Assembly (NCBI GenBank): GCA_963735025.1
Contig: CAVTJG010000020.1
Location: 62,001-126,000 of the forward strand
From: JAABRB01 sp963735025
Lineage (GTDB): Bacteria; Pseudomonadota; Gammaproteobacteria; Burkholderiales; SG8-39
Reading direction: 5' to 3'
Length of the DNA stretch: 64,000 bases
Below the pieces are notes generated by a model. The model ran no database searches, was not told where the DNA came from, and was given only the letters and a program-made list of their open reading frames with translations. The translations under genes were made by a program, and so were the position numbers. This document shows, piece after piece, positions 16,932 to 25,786 of this stretch; the first letter of the stretch is position 1; every line of letters starts with the position of its first letter.

Positions 16932-18935
16932 GTGCGCGGCGATATGGGCGCGACGCTCGCCGGATGCTCCGGACTCCACCGTCGACCGCATAGGTGGCGG
17001 GCACCCGGACTCCTGAGCGCGACGCTCGGGAGCGTCGCGGGACTTCTCCTCGTGGCGATGGTGTACCTGTTCATGGACGATAACTGGAACTGGTTGCGCG
17101 GACCGATCGAGCATCTGGTCGAAGCCGGTACGGGACGCGAGTTCCGCATCGATGGCGATCTTCGCGTCGATCTGTTTCCGAGCCCCCGCGTGGTGATGGA
17201 GAACGTCCGGTTCGCCAATCCGAGCTGGGCGAAGCATCGTTGGATGCTGACAAGCAAGCGCGTCCGATTCGTACTGGACGGAAGAGCGCTCCTGCGTGGT
17301 GACGCCGCGATCTCCGAACTATCGCTCCAAGGGACCTGGTTGGCGCTGGAACGAAACGCGCGGGGCGCGAAAAGCTGGACGCTGGGAGAAGGGGCGGATC
17401 CGGATGCCATCCGTCCGCCACGGATCGGCGGCTTGACGATCAGGGACGGGACCGTGCGCTATTACGATGCGTCCAGCGACACGTCGCTCACTATCTGGCT
17501 GCATACGAACGGGACATCCGACAGCCTGCCGACGTCCTTTTCGGCCGAAGGGACGTATCGCGGCCGAAGTCTTTTCGCCACCGGCTATGCCGGCGAGATC
17601 GTATCGATTACCGACACTGCGCGTCCGTTCCCCATCCGCGGCGTGGTTCAGTCGGGGGCGACACGCGCCGTGGTAGAAGGCACATTGACGAATCTGGCCA
17701 ACTTCTCGCCAGCCCACCTCCAGATCATTCTCGAAGGGCGCGACCTCGCCGATCTCCGCCCGCTGCTCCCGTTCCCGCTCCCGACGACCGGGCAATACAG
17801 CGTGAAGGGAGCACTTGTGCGCGATGGCGTGCGCTGGCAGCTCCGAAACTTCGTCGGGCGGGTCGGGAACAGCGATCTCTCCGGAACAATCAAATACGAA
17901 CCATCCGGACCAGGCGCGCCCAAACCGAAGTTGACCGGAACGGTGCACTCGGGACATCTCGATCTCGCCGATCTCGGAGGTCTTCTCGGGGAAAATCTCC
18001 GACCCGGTCACGATGGCCGCATGGTTTCCAGCGAACCGTACGAGGCGGATCGCATTCGTGCCATCAACGTCGACCTGCGGTTGACCGGGCAACGTCTCCA
18101 GCGCCCTGGAGACCTCCCGTTGCAGGATATTGCAGCGCATCTGGTCATCAGCGACGGGATCGCCAGACTGGATCCCGTCGGATTCGGGGTCGCCGACGGT
18201 ACCGTGGTCGCAGAGATCCAAGTCGACGCGACGCGGGCACCGCTCCGTTCCCGCCTCCATGCGACCGCGAAGCAGCTGCGGCTCGCCAGGCTGCTTCCGG
18301 AACCGAGGCGAAAGACGGGCGGCAATGCGCGCGTCAGTGGCACGATCGACCTTCACGGGACCGGCGACTCGGTCGCAGCCTTCCTCGCGAGCGCCACGGG
18401 CGCGATCGCGTTTGTTGGCTCGGGCGGCACGGTATCGCGGGTCCTTGCGGACCTGGGCGGACTCGAGTTGGGGAAAGCAATCGATTCGCTGCTGGGAAGT
18501 GCCAAGCCGGTGGCCATGCGTTGTGGCGTCGCATCTTTCGATGTCGAAAGCGGCATCATGAGCACCGATCTGCTGGTGCTCGATACCGTGGACACCGTCA
18601 TCGTCGGATCCGGCAGCATCAATCTGGCCGATGAAACGCTGTCCTTGACGCTACGGCCCGAGACCAAGACGCCGGGCATCCTTTCGGGGCGCTTCCCGAT
18701 TCGTATCGAGGGGACCTTTTCCAAACCCAAGCTGCAGGCCGACCGCAGCGCACTGGTGGTCCGCGGCGGTGCCGCGCTTGCATTCGGACTCGTGAATCCG
18801 CTTGCCGCGCTGATTCCGCTCGTCGATACCGGGACGGGAGAGGACGCGAACTGCCCCGCGCTGATCGCGAGGGTGCAGCAACGGGAGCGACGGGAAGGCG
18901 ATTCCGCTATCGCCGCCAACCACGCGCGGCGGTAG
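16932..18935 (+). CDS. AsmA-family envelope protein
   Basis: 667 aa from GTG 16932 (ATG 16944 is an alternative). One N-terminal membrane anchor (LGSVAGLLLVAMVYLFM), then the AsmA start motif (GREFRIDGDLRVDLFPSPRVVMENVRFANPSW) interrupted by long beta-rich periplasmic stretches. The C-terminal AsmA segment (DTVIVGSGSINLADETLSLT, then LRPETKTPGILSGRFPIRIEG) is intact. AsmA-like proteins are thought to move phospholipid between membranes, fitting the nearby pssA. It starts 4 nt after the hydrolase-like gene. Confidence 0.85.
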   Translation: MRGDMGATLAGCSGLHRRPHRWRAPGLLSATLGSVAGLLLVAMVYLFMDDNWNWLRGPIEHLVEAGTGREFRIDGDLRVDLFPSPRVVMENVRFANPSWAKHRWMLTSKRVRFVLDGRALLRGDAAISELSLQGTWLALERNARGAKSWTLGEGADPDAIRPPRIGGLTIRDGTVRYYDASSDTSLTIWLHTNGTSDSLPTSFSAEGTYRGRSLFATGYAGEIVSITDTARPFPIRGVVQSGATRAVVEGTLTNLANFSPAHLQIILEGRDLADLRPLLPFPLPTTGQYSVKGALVRDGVRWQLRNFVGRVGNSDLSGTIKYEPSGPGAPKPKLTGTVHSGHLDLADLGGLLGENLRPGHDGRMVSSEPYEADRIRAINVDLRLTGQRLQRPGDLPLQDIAAHLVISDGIARLDPVGFGVADGTVVAEIQVDATRAPLRSRLHATAKQLRLARLLPEPRRKTGGNARVSGTIDLHGTGDSVAAFLASATGAIAFVGSGGTVSRVLADLGGLELGKAIDSLLGSAKPVAMRCGVASFDVESGIMSTDLLVLDTVDTVIVGSGSINLADETLSLTLRPETKTPGILSGRFPIRIEGTFSKPKLQADRSALVVRGGAALAFGLVNPLAALIPLVDTGTGEDANCPALIARVQQRERREGDSAIAANHARR

Positions 18936-19057
18936 CGCGATTCGCGCACTATCGCGCGGCCGGGAGCGTCCCGGCGATGCGCGCTCGTTTCAAGCCGTAC
19001 ATGCGGCGCCTGACAACACTGCTCGACAGAGCAGCCTGTTGCCCGCGCGGTCGCCGC

Positions 19058-20569
19058 TCACCGAAGGAGTCGCCAAAGCGGGATGACCCCGAACCATAGG
19101 ACATGGATCAACGCCAGCACGATCAGGCCGTCGATCCGCGCCAGCGATTCCGCGGCCCGCAAGCGCCGAGCGAGTCGCCAGAGCAGCCATGCGGCGCTCG
19201 GTATGGCCAACAGTGTGACCGGCCGATAGATCTCGCTTACGCCGTCGATGCGCGACCACAGGGCCGCGACGACCGCCGATCCGGCCGTCGCCGCAATGGC
19301 CAGCAGGATGGCCCGTCGCCTTCCGAGGCGGACCGCCAGCGTCAGCTTGCCGGCGGCGCGATCCGCATCGCGGTCGGGAACGCCGGCAAGCGTGATCGAG
19401 GGCAGGATGGCGATTCCGAGGGGCACCGCGAGGAGCCACGGAAGCGGGTCGCTCCATCCGCCCCCCTGCAGGAGGTACCCTGGAAGCAGGACGCCGATGC
19501 TGTGAGTGAAAGCGACCGCGATCTCCCCGGCGCCGCGATGCGACAGCCGGAGCGGCGGAACCGTATAGCCGAGCGCGATGACCCCGACCGTTACGATGAC
19601 GGCCGCCGCCGGGCCACGGCTCGAAACCGGCTGAAGGGCCGCGGCGAACAGCAGTGCAGCACTGCAGAGCGCCACGAAAGTCCCCGTGGCGAGCGCGCGC
19701 GACCCCAGCCGCCCATCCACGATCACGCGTGACCCGCCGTTGAACGGCCCCGCGTTCCGGTTGCGCCGATCACTCTCGTAGTCGAAGAGCTCGTTCGAGA
19801 ACACCGTCGCGGCTTCGACCAGGAAAATCGCGACGAGGCCGAACCAGTAAGGGCCCGCGGCGAGCGGATCGTCCCCGGCGGCCGCCAAGGCTCCCACGGT
19901 GTACGCAATCGCCGTGAGCGGATAGAACTGGAGGCGCAGCGCTGCCAGCCAGGCAAGTAGCGTATCGAGCCGGCGTCTCCAAGGCGCCAGAACACCGCCA
20001 GCCAGCGCGCGCCCGCGTGCCCACGCGGTGGCGAGCCAATCGGCCCGGCTGCGCGCCGTCGATCCGAGAACCGGAGTGAATGACTGCTTGCGGACCGTAC
20101 GAATGCCGCAAAAGCCGAGCGTCGCAGCCGCGAGCGCATGATGTCCGGGCGCAGCATAGATCCAGGAATACACCCACCGCGGCGTATCCATCGTGGTCAC
20201 GAGCTCGGCGGTCTTGCCCTTGAGCAGCGGTTCCCAGTGTCCGTCACGCAGGTGCCGGAAGGCGAAGCCCGGCGCGAGCACGCGGTCGAGGAATCCCTTG
20301 AGAAGCGCCGGATAAGTGCCCCACCACGTCGGGTAGACGAACACCAGGTGGTCGGACCACTCGATCAGCTCGCGGGCGGCAACAAGGTCTGTCTCGAGGG
20401 GCTGGTCGGCCGGCGAGGGTTCGCGAACGTTCGGATCGAACTGGAGGCGGGCGAGCGAGAGCCACCGATGCGTAACCCCCGCTTCGCGCAAGCCCGCGGC
20501 GAACGACGCGGCTAGGGCGCTGCACAAGCTGTCGTCGCGTGGATGGGCGAGGATGAGCAGAACGCGCAT
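19058..20569 (-). CDS. Fusion: flavodoxin-fold NAD(P)H quinone reductase + UbiA prenyltransferase
   Basis: 503 aa in one intact frame. Residues 1-195 are an NQO/MdaB-type flavodoxin domain (LLILAHPRDDSLCSALAASF, VFVYPTWWGTYPALLKGFLDRV, WVYSWIYAAPGHHAL). Residues 215-503 are a polytopic UbiA prenyltransferase with the first Asp-rich motif NELFDYESD and second motif DRDADRAAGK. UbiA enzymes attach prenyl chains to aromatic rings; a quinone reductase in the same chain could supply the hydroquinone. I know both families well but not this architecture as standard. The 18936-19057 gap holds nothing recognisable. Confidence 0.85.
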   Translation of the reverse strand: MRVLLILAHPRDDSLCSALAASFAAGLREAGVTHRWLSLARLQFDPNVREPSPADQPLETDLVAARELIEWSDHLVFVYPTWWGTYPALLKGFLDRVLAPGFAFRHLRDGHWEPLLKGKTAELVTTMDTPRWVYSWIYAAPGHHALAAATLGFCGIRTVRKQSFTPVLGSTARSRADWLATAWARGRALAGGVLAPWRRRLDTLLAWLAALRLQFYPLTAIAYTVGALAAAGDDPLAAGPYWFGLVAIFLVEAATVFSNELFDYESDRRNRNAGPFNGGSRVIVDGRLGSRALATGTFVALCSAALLFAAALQPVSSRGPAAAVIVTVGVIALGYTVPPLRLSHRGAGEIAVAFTHSIGVLLPGYLLQGGGWSDPLPWLLAVPLGIAILPSITLAGVPDRDADRAAGKLTLAVRLGRRRAILLAIAATAGSAVVAALWSRIDGVSEIYRPVTLLAIPSAAWLLWRLARRLRAAESLARIDGLIVLALIHVLWFGVIPLWRLLR

Positions 20570-20669
20570 GGCGGGCTTCGCCGGTCGGAAACTGTGATGG
20601 CGGTTCTGCTACTTCCTTCGTTACCGGCGTGTCCGTGTCGCGACTGAAGTGCGGACACACCGGCACGTG

Positions 20670-20948
20670 TCAGCGCCTGCTGCGGTACGCAAGATAGCTG
20701 GCCACTCCCGCAACGATCACGACGACCGCCGCAAGCGTGGCGACGGTTGCGACCGGTCGAGCGCGGACAGCTCCGGCCGCGGTCTCGATCATGTCTGCAC
20801 CGCGATGGCCGAGCGCGGTCGTCCGGTCCGTGAACCGGTCTGCCACGGTGTCGAAAGCGCGCGTGATGGGGCGCGCCGCCTCGGTCGCGTGTTCCACGGC
20901 TTCCGCCGCTCTCTGGCGCACGGGATGATGTGACGCGAACAGCCTCAT
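20670..20948 (-). CDS. Small C-terminally anchored protein (YqjD/ElaB-like)
   Basis: 92 aa. Amphipathic helical N terminus (AAEAVEHATEAARPITRAFD), then a single C-terminal membrane helix (VATVATLAAVVVIVAGVASYLAY) ending in RSRR. This layout matches ribosome-associated inner-membrane proteins of the ElaB/YqjD/DUF883 type, but the match is by layout only. Perfect SD (AGGAGG). A sigma-54 site lies 131 nt upstream. Confidence 0.7.
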   Translation of the reverse strand: MRLFASHHPVRQRAAEAVEHATEAARPITRAFDTVADRFTDRTTALGHRGADMIETAAGAVRARPVATVATLAAVVVIVAGVASYLAYRSRR

Positions 20949-21078
20949 TTCTGCCTCCTGTGTCCTGTTGTCCGGTTCTGGTGAAGAATTTGCGCAGCCT
21001 GGGCCGCCGTGCAAGAAGTCACAGTTTGACTGCGGCGGCGCCCTGGCTGATTCCGCTCGGTTCTCTGCCTTCACGTTC

Positions 21079-21092
21079 GCAAGCCCCATGCC
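21079..21092 (-). promoter_or_regulatory. sigma-54 promoter (GGGCATGGGGCTTGC)
   Basis: Full GGCATG-N4-TTGC on the reverse strand, reading toward the YqjD-like gene at 20948 with a long leader of about 120 nt. Confidence 0.6.
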
Positions 21093-21178
21093 CGCTGGCG
21101 ATGAGCGTCCCGCTGGACCACGGCGCGCGGATACTGGAATGCGTGGCAGGCCGATCTGCACGCCTGAGCGTCAACCGT

Positions 21179-21467
21179 CTATCTGAACTGAGCACATGCG
21201 CTGGCGAGCGCCTCCTGCATCGCGGTCAGCGCTTGCTCGGCGCCGATCTTGCGATGCTCCCACGTTCCATCGCCGGACTGCTCGATATCGCGCAGCTCCG
21301 CGAGACACCGCGGCGCGCAAACGCTTCAGCTCGGCTGTGTGCTTCTCGAGCTCGCTTTCCGTCCAGCCATCGTCCGGATCCATCGGACCTTCCAGGCGAT
21401 CGAGCTCCTCAGTCCATTCGTCGAGCTGGGACTTGGCGTTCTTCACGAACAGATCGCGTGTCGACAC
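21179..21467 (-). pseudogene. Coiled-coil protein, frameshifted (second of pair)
   Basis: From GTG 21467 (AGAGG upstream) the frame reads STRDLFVKNAKSQLDEWTEE, then KHTAELKRLRAAVSR. One base must be bridged near 21305 to continue as ELRDIEQSGDGTWEHRKIGA and EQALTAMQEALASACAQFR before TAG at 21179. The bridged product, about 95 aa, matches small alpha-helical proteins typical of stress islands (LDEW, TWE motifs). Unbridged, the frame runs to 21171 with unrelated sequence. Sequencing error or a real lesion. Cotranscribed with the next gene upstream. Confidence 0.65.
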
Positions 21468-21546
21468 GGCAACCTCTATGGAATGGTGTGCTGCGTCCGG
21501 GATCGCGCAATGCAACGAGCCTGACGAGCGTGGGGCCTTTCCCGGT

Positions 21547-21832
21547 TCACTTGGGATTCGACACACCGGCCTTGACCCGGGCGCGCAGGTCTTGAAAGGC
21601 GCCGTCGATGCCCGCGCTCGCGACCCCCCGCTCGTCATTTCCATTGCTGCACAGCTCCGCCAGTTTCAATTCGGCCGCCGTACACTTCGCGCGTAGCTCG
21701 TCGATTCGCCGCGTGATCTCGATCGATCCGGGAAGAGGCCTGATCGGCCTTGGCCTGCAACTCGTCGATTTCCGCCTGCCATTCCCTCAATTTCGCACGC
21801 TGCTGCTGCTCGTAGGCCTGCCGCCAGTCCAT
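21547..21832 (-). pseudogene. Coiled-coil protein, frameshifted (first of pair)
   Basis: ATG 21832 has a strong SD (AAAGGAG). It reads MDWRQAYEQQQRAKLREWQA, then EIDELQAKADQ, and must shift one base near 21725 to continue as ITRRIDELRAKCTAAELKLA and end VKAGVSNPK at TGA 21547. About 94 aa when bridged; a paralog of the gene at 21467. Left unshifted it stops at 21635. The sigma-54 -12 is 42 nt upstream. Confidence 0.65.
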
Positions 21833-21873
21833 TGAATGCTCCTTTGCGCGTCGGTCTGCGGATATGTCGCGCA

Positions 21874-21887
21874 GCAATCCGCATGCC
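21874..21887 (-). promoter_or_regulatory. sigma-54 promoter of the coiled-coil pair (GGGCATGCGGATTGC)
   Basis: Full GGCATG-N4-TTGC. Almost the same 19-mer recurs at 23849-23862 (CCGGGCATGCGGRTTGC core), 42 nt before the start codon here. Confidence 0.75.
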
Positions 21888-22044
21888 CGGTGTTCCGCTC
21901 CCTCATCCCGAACCAAACCGCTGCGCTCGGGTCATCTCCAACAGGCTCTTGAAAAATGGGTGGCATGCGCCGGGTTTTCAACAGGCTGCTAAACGGGGCG
22001 CGCGGCGATCGTGCGCCGCTTTTCCGCTCAAAGGAGGTTTACGC

Positions 22045-23145
22045 ATGGAGGAATATCTGACCGCGCTGTACCCTTGGCTGTTGTCCATCGGCGTCCTCGT
22101 CGGTGCCGTCATTGCTGGACTCGTCGTGCACTGGACGGCGTTCTTCTTTGCCGAGCGCCTCGCAGCGCGAACGCCGACGCCGATCGACGCCTCGCTCGTG
22201 CGCCACAGCCGGCGCCCCGCACGGCTTCGAGCACCCGCGTTCCTGCTCTCGATCGCGCTACCGTCGGTGGACGTGCCGATTCGCCTCGTCGGCCTCGCCG
22301 ATCGGGTACTCGGCGTCGCGATGAACGGGTCAGTCGCCTGGCTCATCGTCGCGCTGCTCGGCGTGGTGACCGAATGGGTGGCGCTGCACTACCGGATCGA
22401 CGTCGAGGACAACCTTACCGCGCGGCGCATGCAGACGCAGTCGCGCGTGCTCAAGCGCACGGCCACGGTCGTGATCCTGATCGTTGCGGGCGCGCTCATG
22501 CTGATGAAGATCCCCGGCATCGAGGGGCTCGGCGTGAGTCTCCTTGCATCGGCCGGTCTCGCCGGGATCGTGGTCGGGATGGCCGCGCGGCCGACGCTGT
22601 CAAACCTGCTTGCCGGGCTCCAGCTCGCGCTGACACAGCCAATTCGGCTCGACGACGTCGTGATCGTCGAGGACGAATGGGGTCGCATTGAGGAGATCAC
22701 CAATACCTACGTGGTGGTTCGCATCTGGGACCAGCGCCGGCTCGTGGTGCCGCTCACTTACTTCATCGAGCGCCCGTTCGAGAACTGGACCCGCGTCACC
22801 GCGGACATCCTGGGCACGGTTTTCCTCTACGTCGACTACACGGTTCCCATCGAGGAAGTGCGCTCCGAGTTGCGTCGGATGCTGGAGGCGTCCGGTAAGT
22901 GGGACGGAAAAGTCTGCGGACTCGTGGTGACGAATGCGACCGACCGCACTGTCGAGCTGCGCGCCCTGCTGAGCGCTCCGGACTCCGGCGCCGCCTGGGA
23001 TCTGCGCTGCCACGTCCGGGAACAGCTCGTGGCGTTCCTGCAGCGACGCTATCCGGAGTGCTTGCCGCGGACGCGCGCGGAGGTCCGCGGCCTGCCGTTG
23101 GACACAAGACAGCCTGCCGGGCGAGCGACGGCGCAACCGGCATAG
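22045..23145 (+). CDS. MscS-family mechanosensitive channel
   Basis: 366 aa from ATG 22045, with SD AAAGGAGG. Four to five N-terminal membrane segments. The pore-lining helix and MscS signature follow (LGVSLLASAGLAGIVVGMAA, RPTLSNLLAGLQLALTQPIR), then the beta domain (LDDVVIVEDEWGRIEEITNT, VPLTYFIERPFENWTR). Such channels open under membrane tension and release osmolytes. Upstream (21940-21990) two CAACAGGCT copies flank a TTGAAAA/TTTTCAA inverted repeat, possibly a small hairpin. I saw no sigma-54 site here. Confidence 0.9.
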   Translation: MEEYLTALYPWLLSIGVLVGAVIAGLVVHWTAFFFAERLAARTPTPIDASLVRHSRRPARLRAPAFLLSIALPSVDVPIRLVGLADRVLGVAMNGSVAWLIVALLGVVTEWVALHYRIDVEDNLTARRMQTQSRVLKRTATVVILIVAGALMLMKIPGIEGLGVSLLASAGLAGIVVGMAARPTLSNLLAGLQLALTQPIRLDDVVIVEDEWGRIEEITNTYVVVRIWDQRRLVVPLTYFIERPFENWTRVTADILGTVFLYVDYTVPIEEVRSELRRMLEASGKWDGKVCGLVVTNATDRTVELRALLSAPDSGAAWDLRCHVREQLVAFLQRRYPECLPRTRAEVRGLPLDTRQPAGRATAQPA

Positions 23146-23169
23146 CAGTTGCTTCTGCCGCTGCCCGCG

Positions 23170-23805
23170 CTACGCATGCTCTCGCGGTCGTGAGATGGTA
23201 TTGGCAGCCGCGGAGCGCTGTATGGGCGCGATAATGCGAGGCGGTAGCCGCGGATCGAAATCGACCCAGTCGCCATCGCGGATCGTCCCGTCCGCCGCCT
23301 CGACCTCCAGAGCGTCCATGCCGACGAATACGTCGCAGGCGGCGGCCAAGCGCTCGGGGTCGTTCCCGACTTCCGCGGCGATGAGCGGGCCGGATTTGCG
23401 GCTCACGGGAAACTCGGGGGACGCTCTGGCCGGATTCGGGCGACGAGTTGCAACGAGTGCGCCGAACAAGGACCCGATGTAGGCGCCGATTGCGGCGCCG
23501 AGCGCGGTACCCAGCACTAACGCGCCCACGTTCCAATTCTTGTACAGAGCGTCGGCGATCAGCCAGCCCGCGAGCGCGCCCGCGAAGGCGCCTGCGGCGA
23601 TTCCGGCAATTGCTCCGCGCACGCTCTTGCGCGTGCCGCGGTCGTGCAATGCGTCGCCCCCGGCGGGATGCGTCGCGTGCTGCCCCGGGGGCAGCACTTG
23701 AAAGATTGACAGCTTGTCGCGCCGGATGCCCGCCTTCAACAGGGCTGTTAGCGCTCCTTCGGTCTCTGATTGCGTCTCGAATCGCGCCGCGATGATTTTT
23801 GCCAT
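23170..23805 (-). CDS. Glycine-zipper membrane protein
   Basis: 211 aa from ATG 23805 (SD GGAGG). The N-terminal domain is soluble (AKIIAARFETQSETEGALTA). Two Ala/Gly-rich hydrophobic segments form glycine zippers (GAIAGIAAGAFAGALAGWLI, then ALGAAIGAYIGSLFGAL). The C-terminal domain ends DGDWVDFDPRLPPR. Relatives occur in stress and desiccation islands; function unknown. The sigma-54 -12 is 44 nt upstream. Confidence 0.75.
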   Translation of the reverse strand: MAKIIAARFETQSETEGALTALLKAGIRRDKLSIFQVLPPGQHATHPAGGDALHDRGTRKSVRGAIAGIAAGAFAGALAGWLIADALYKNWNVGALVLGTALGAAIGAYIGSLFGALVATRRPNPARASPEFPVSRKSGPLIAAEVGNDPERLAAACDVFVGMDALEVEAADGTIRDGDWVDFDPRLPPRIIAPIQRSAAANTISRPREHA

Positions 23806-23848
23806 TGAAGTACCTCCGAATTCGGTCTGGGGAAAATGTGTTGGACGC

Positions 23849-23862
23849 GCAACCCGCATGCC
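23849..23862 (-). promoter_or_regulatory. sigma-54 promoter of the glycine-zipper gene (GGGCATGCGGGTTGC)
   Basis: Full GGCATG-N4-TTGC with -12 44 nt before ATG 23805. It differs from the site at 21874 by one base. Confidence 0.75.
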
Positions 23863-23988
23863 CGGTGTGCCAGGGTGCTGGAAATTGTTTCCCACCGTCG
23901 GTCGAATCTGTCGGGCCGGTTTTCACCTGCGCCGGCCACGCCTACCGAAACCGCGCGAAAACAGCCTCTTGCGTCCGTTAGTCTGCCT

Positions 23989-24002
23989 GGCACGCGGTTT
24001 GC
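23989..24002 (+). promoter_or_regulatory. sigma-54 promoter (TGGCACGCGGTTTGC)
   Basis: Exact consensus TGGCACG-N4-TTGC with 10-nt spacing, reading toward 24057/24083. It forms a divergent promoter region with 23849-23862; the 126 bp between them hold no other signal I recognise. Confidence 0.8.
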
Positions 24003-24056
24003 GTTGCCTGGGGCATATGGGCATTCACCGCGAATCACCCACTAACCGGAGGCGCT

Positions 24057-24086
24057 GTGGCGCGATCCATCGAGAGCTCGAAATGA
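24057..24086 (+). CDS. Possible 9-codon leader peptide (VARSIESSK)
   Basis: GTG 24057 lies 4-5 nt after a GGAGG (24047-24051). It ends in TGA 24084-24086, which overlaps ATG 24083 of the next gene (ATGA). This suggests translational coupling; the next ATG itself has only a weak SD. Confidence 0.35.
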   Translation: MARSIESSK

Positions 24087-24400
24087 ATGACGACCGGGAG
24101 AGCTACGACCGCCTCGCCGAAGGGCAAGAGGTCGAAATCGAGGTCATCGTGCTCGCGGTGGCCGACGCCGCAGGCGGGGTTCCCGTGATGCTCGCGAAGG
24201 CGGACCAATGGCAGGTCGAACTCTGGCCGGCGACGCCGCGCGCGTGCCGCAAGGCCCGGAAGGTGGCATGCGGCGCGCATCTCGCGGCCCATGTCGCCAA
24301 GTGTCCGGAGGTAATCAGCGACCGCAGCTACGGCGGGGTGCGCAAGCTGCGAGCTGCGCGGATCCGATTCGCGCGACTGCTCGATTTCCGCAGCGCCTGA
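24083..24400 (+). CDS. Hypothetical protein
   Basis: 105 aa, MNDDRESYDRLAEGQEVEIE start, then a compact hydrophobic middle (VIVLAVADAAGGVPVMLAKA) and a Cys-containing basic second half (ACRKARKVACGAHLAAHVAK). No family recognised. Driven by the best sigma-54 promoter in the window. Convergent with the NtrC-type regulator, 9 nt between stops. Confidence 0.6.
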   Translation: MNDDRESYDRLAEGQEVEIEVIVLAVADAAGGVPVMLAKADQWQVELWPATPRACRKARKVACGAHLAAHVAKCPEVISDRSYGGVRKLRAARIRFARLLDFRSA

Positions 24401-24409
24401 GGGGGGTCT

Positions 24410-25786
24410 TCAGGCGCCGCCGCGATCACCTTCGCCGGGGCGGTCGCGTTGGTATTCGCGCAGGCGATTGTAGAGCGTCTTCGCGCTGACGCCCAGCATC
24501 TCGGCAGCCTTGTCGCGCCGTCCGTCGCAGTGCGCCAGTGTCGCGAAAATCAGCCGCCGCTCCATCTCCGCGATCGACGTGCCCATGGCGACCGCGACGC
24601 GCGCGTCGTTCGACTCCGGGCTGGGGGCCGACGTCTCGAACGACAGACAATCGGGGCCGATGCCGCTGCCCTCGGCCAGGATGAACGCCCGTTGCACCGC
24701 GTTCAGCAACTGGCGCACGTTTCCGGGCCAGTGGAAGCGTGAGAGCTCCTCGATGGCCAGCGGTGTGAATCGCTTGGAGGTCTGTTCCCGCGCGTTGAGC
24801 TCGGCCAGGAAATGGTTCGCGAGCAGCTCGACGTCCTCGAGCCGTTCGCGCAGCGGTGGCAGCCGGATCTCGAACACATTCAGACGGTAGAAGAGATCCT
24901 CGCGCAGCTTGCCCTCGGCAACCGCTTCGCCGGGCACGCGGTTCGTCGCCGCGATGATCCGCACGTCGGTGTCGATCGGCTCGTCGCCACCGATGCGCGA
25001 GAGCGATCCGGTCTCGAGGATGCGCAGCAGCTTGACCTGCAGATCGGCGGGCATCTCCGTGATTTCGTCGAGCAGCAGCGTGCCGCCGTCGGCGCGCTCG
25101 AAGTAGCCGTGGTGCTGGCGCGCGGCGCCGGTGAAGCTGCCCTTCTCATGACCGAACATCTCGCTCTCGATCAGCTGCGGCGAGATCGCACCGCAGTTCA
25201 CGGCGAGGAATGGGCGGTCGCGCCGGCGACTGAGGTCGTGTATGGTCTGCGCGACGAACTCCTTGCCGGTTCCGCTCTCCCCGGTCACCAGGACATTCAC
25301 CGCGGTGCCCGCCACGCGGGAAATGTTCCGATAGACTTCCTGCATCGTCGGAGACCGTCCCCAAAGACGCCCGAACCGGCCGACTTCGGAGACGTCCTTC
25401 TCGAGCGTAGCGATGCGCGTCTTCAGCTCGCCCGGAGGCCTCACCCGCGCGAGAACGTTCTTGAGCTGCCGGATGTTGACCGGTTTGGTGAGATAGTCCG
25501 CTGCGCCGAGACGCAGGGCCTGGATCGAGGTGTCTAGCGATGCATGACCGGTGATGAGCACGATGTCGCTGTCGGCCACCTCGTCGACATCGGCGAAGAG
25601 GTCCATGCCGTTGCCGTCGGGCAGCATCAGGTCGAGCAGGATGACGTCCGGCGTGCGCAGAACGATCTGCTGGCGCGCCTCGGCGAGCGTTCCCGCCGCC
25701 GCAGTGCTGAATCCCTCGGTCTTGATCAGCTCCGCAAGGACTTCGGCTGAGTCGTGATCGTCTTCGACAATGAGTGCGTGTGGCAT
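24410..25786 (-). CDS. NtrC-family sigma-54-dependent response regulator
   Basis: 458 aa. Receiver (phospho-acceptor Asp52 in LLDLMLPDG; TKPV), AAA+ domain with Walker A GESGTGKE, the sigma-54 loop as GSFTGA, Walker B GTLLLDEIT, and arginine-finger region FYRLNVFEIRLPPLRER. The C terminus is a Fis-type HTH (RDKAAEMLGVSAKTLYNRL). It opens sigma-54 holoenzyme promoters. No histidine kinase gene adjoins it. Its position amid many sigma-54 promoters makes it the leading candidate activator. In 25787-26059 I see no clear element apart from weak GGTAA-like text near 25847. Confidence 0.94.
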   Translation of the reverse strand: MPHALIVEDDHDSAEVLAELIKTEGFSTAAAGTLAEARQQIVLRTPDVILLDLMLPDGNGMDLFADVDEVADSDIVLITGHASLDTSIQALRLGAADYLTKPVNIRQLKNVLARVRPPGELKTRIATLEKDVSEVGRFGRLWGRSPTMQEVYRNISRVAGTAVNVLVTGESGTGKEFVAQTIHDLSRRRDRPFLAVNCGAISPQLIESEMFGHEKGSFTGAARQHHGYFERADGGTLLLDEITEMPADLQVKLLRILETGSLSRIGGDEPIDTDVRIIAATNRVPGEAVAEGKLREDLFYRLNVFEIRLPPLRERLEDVELLANHFLAELNAREQTSKRFTPLAIEELSRFHWPGNVRQLLNAVQRAFILAEGSGIGPDCLSFETSAPSPESNDARVAVAMGTSIAEMERRLIFATLAHCDGRRDKAAEMLGVSAKTLYNRLREYQRDRPGEGDRGGA

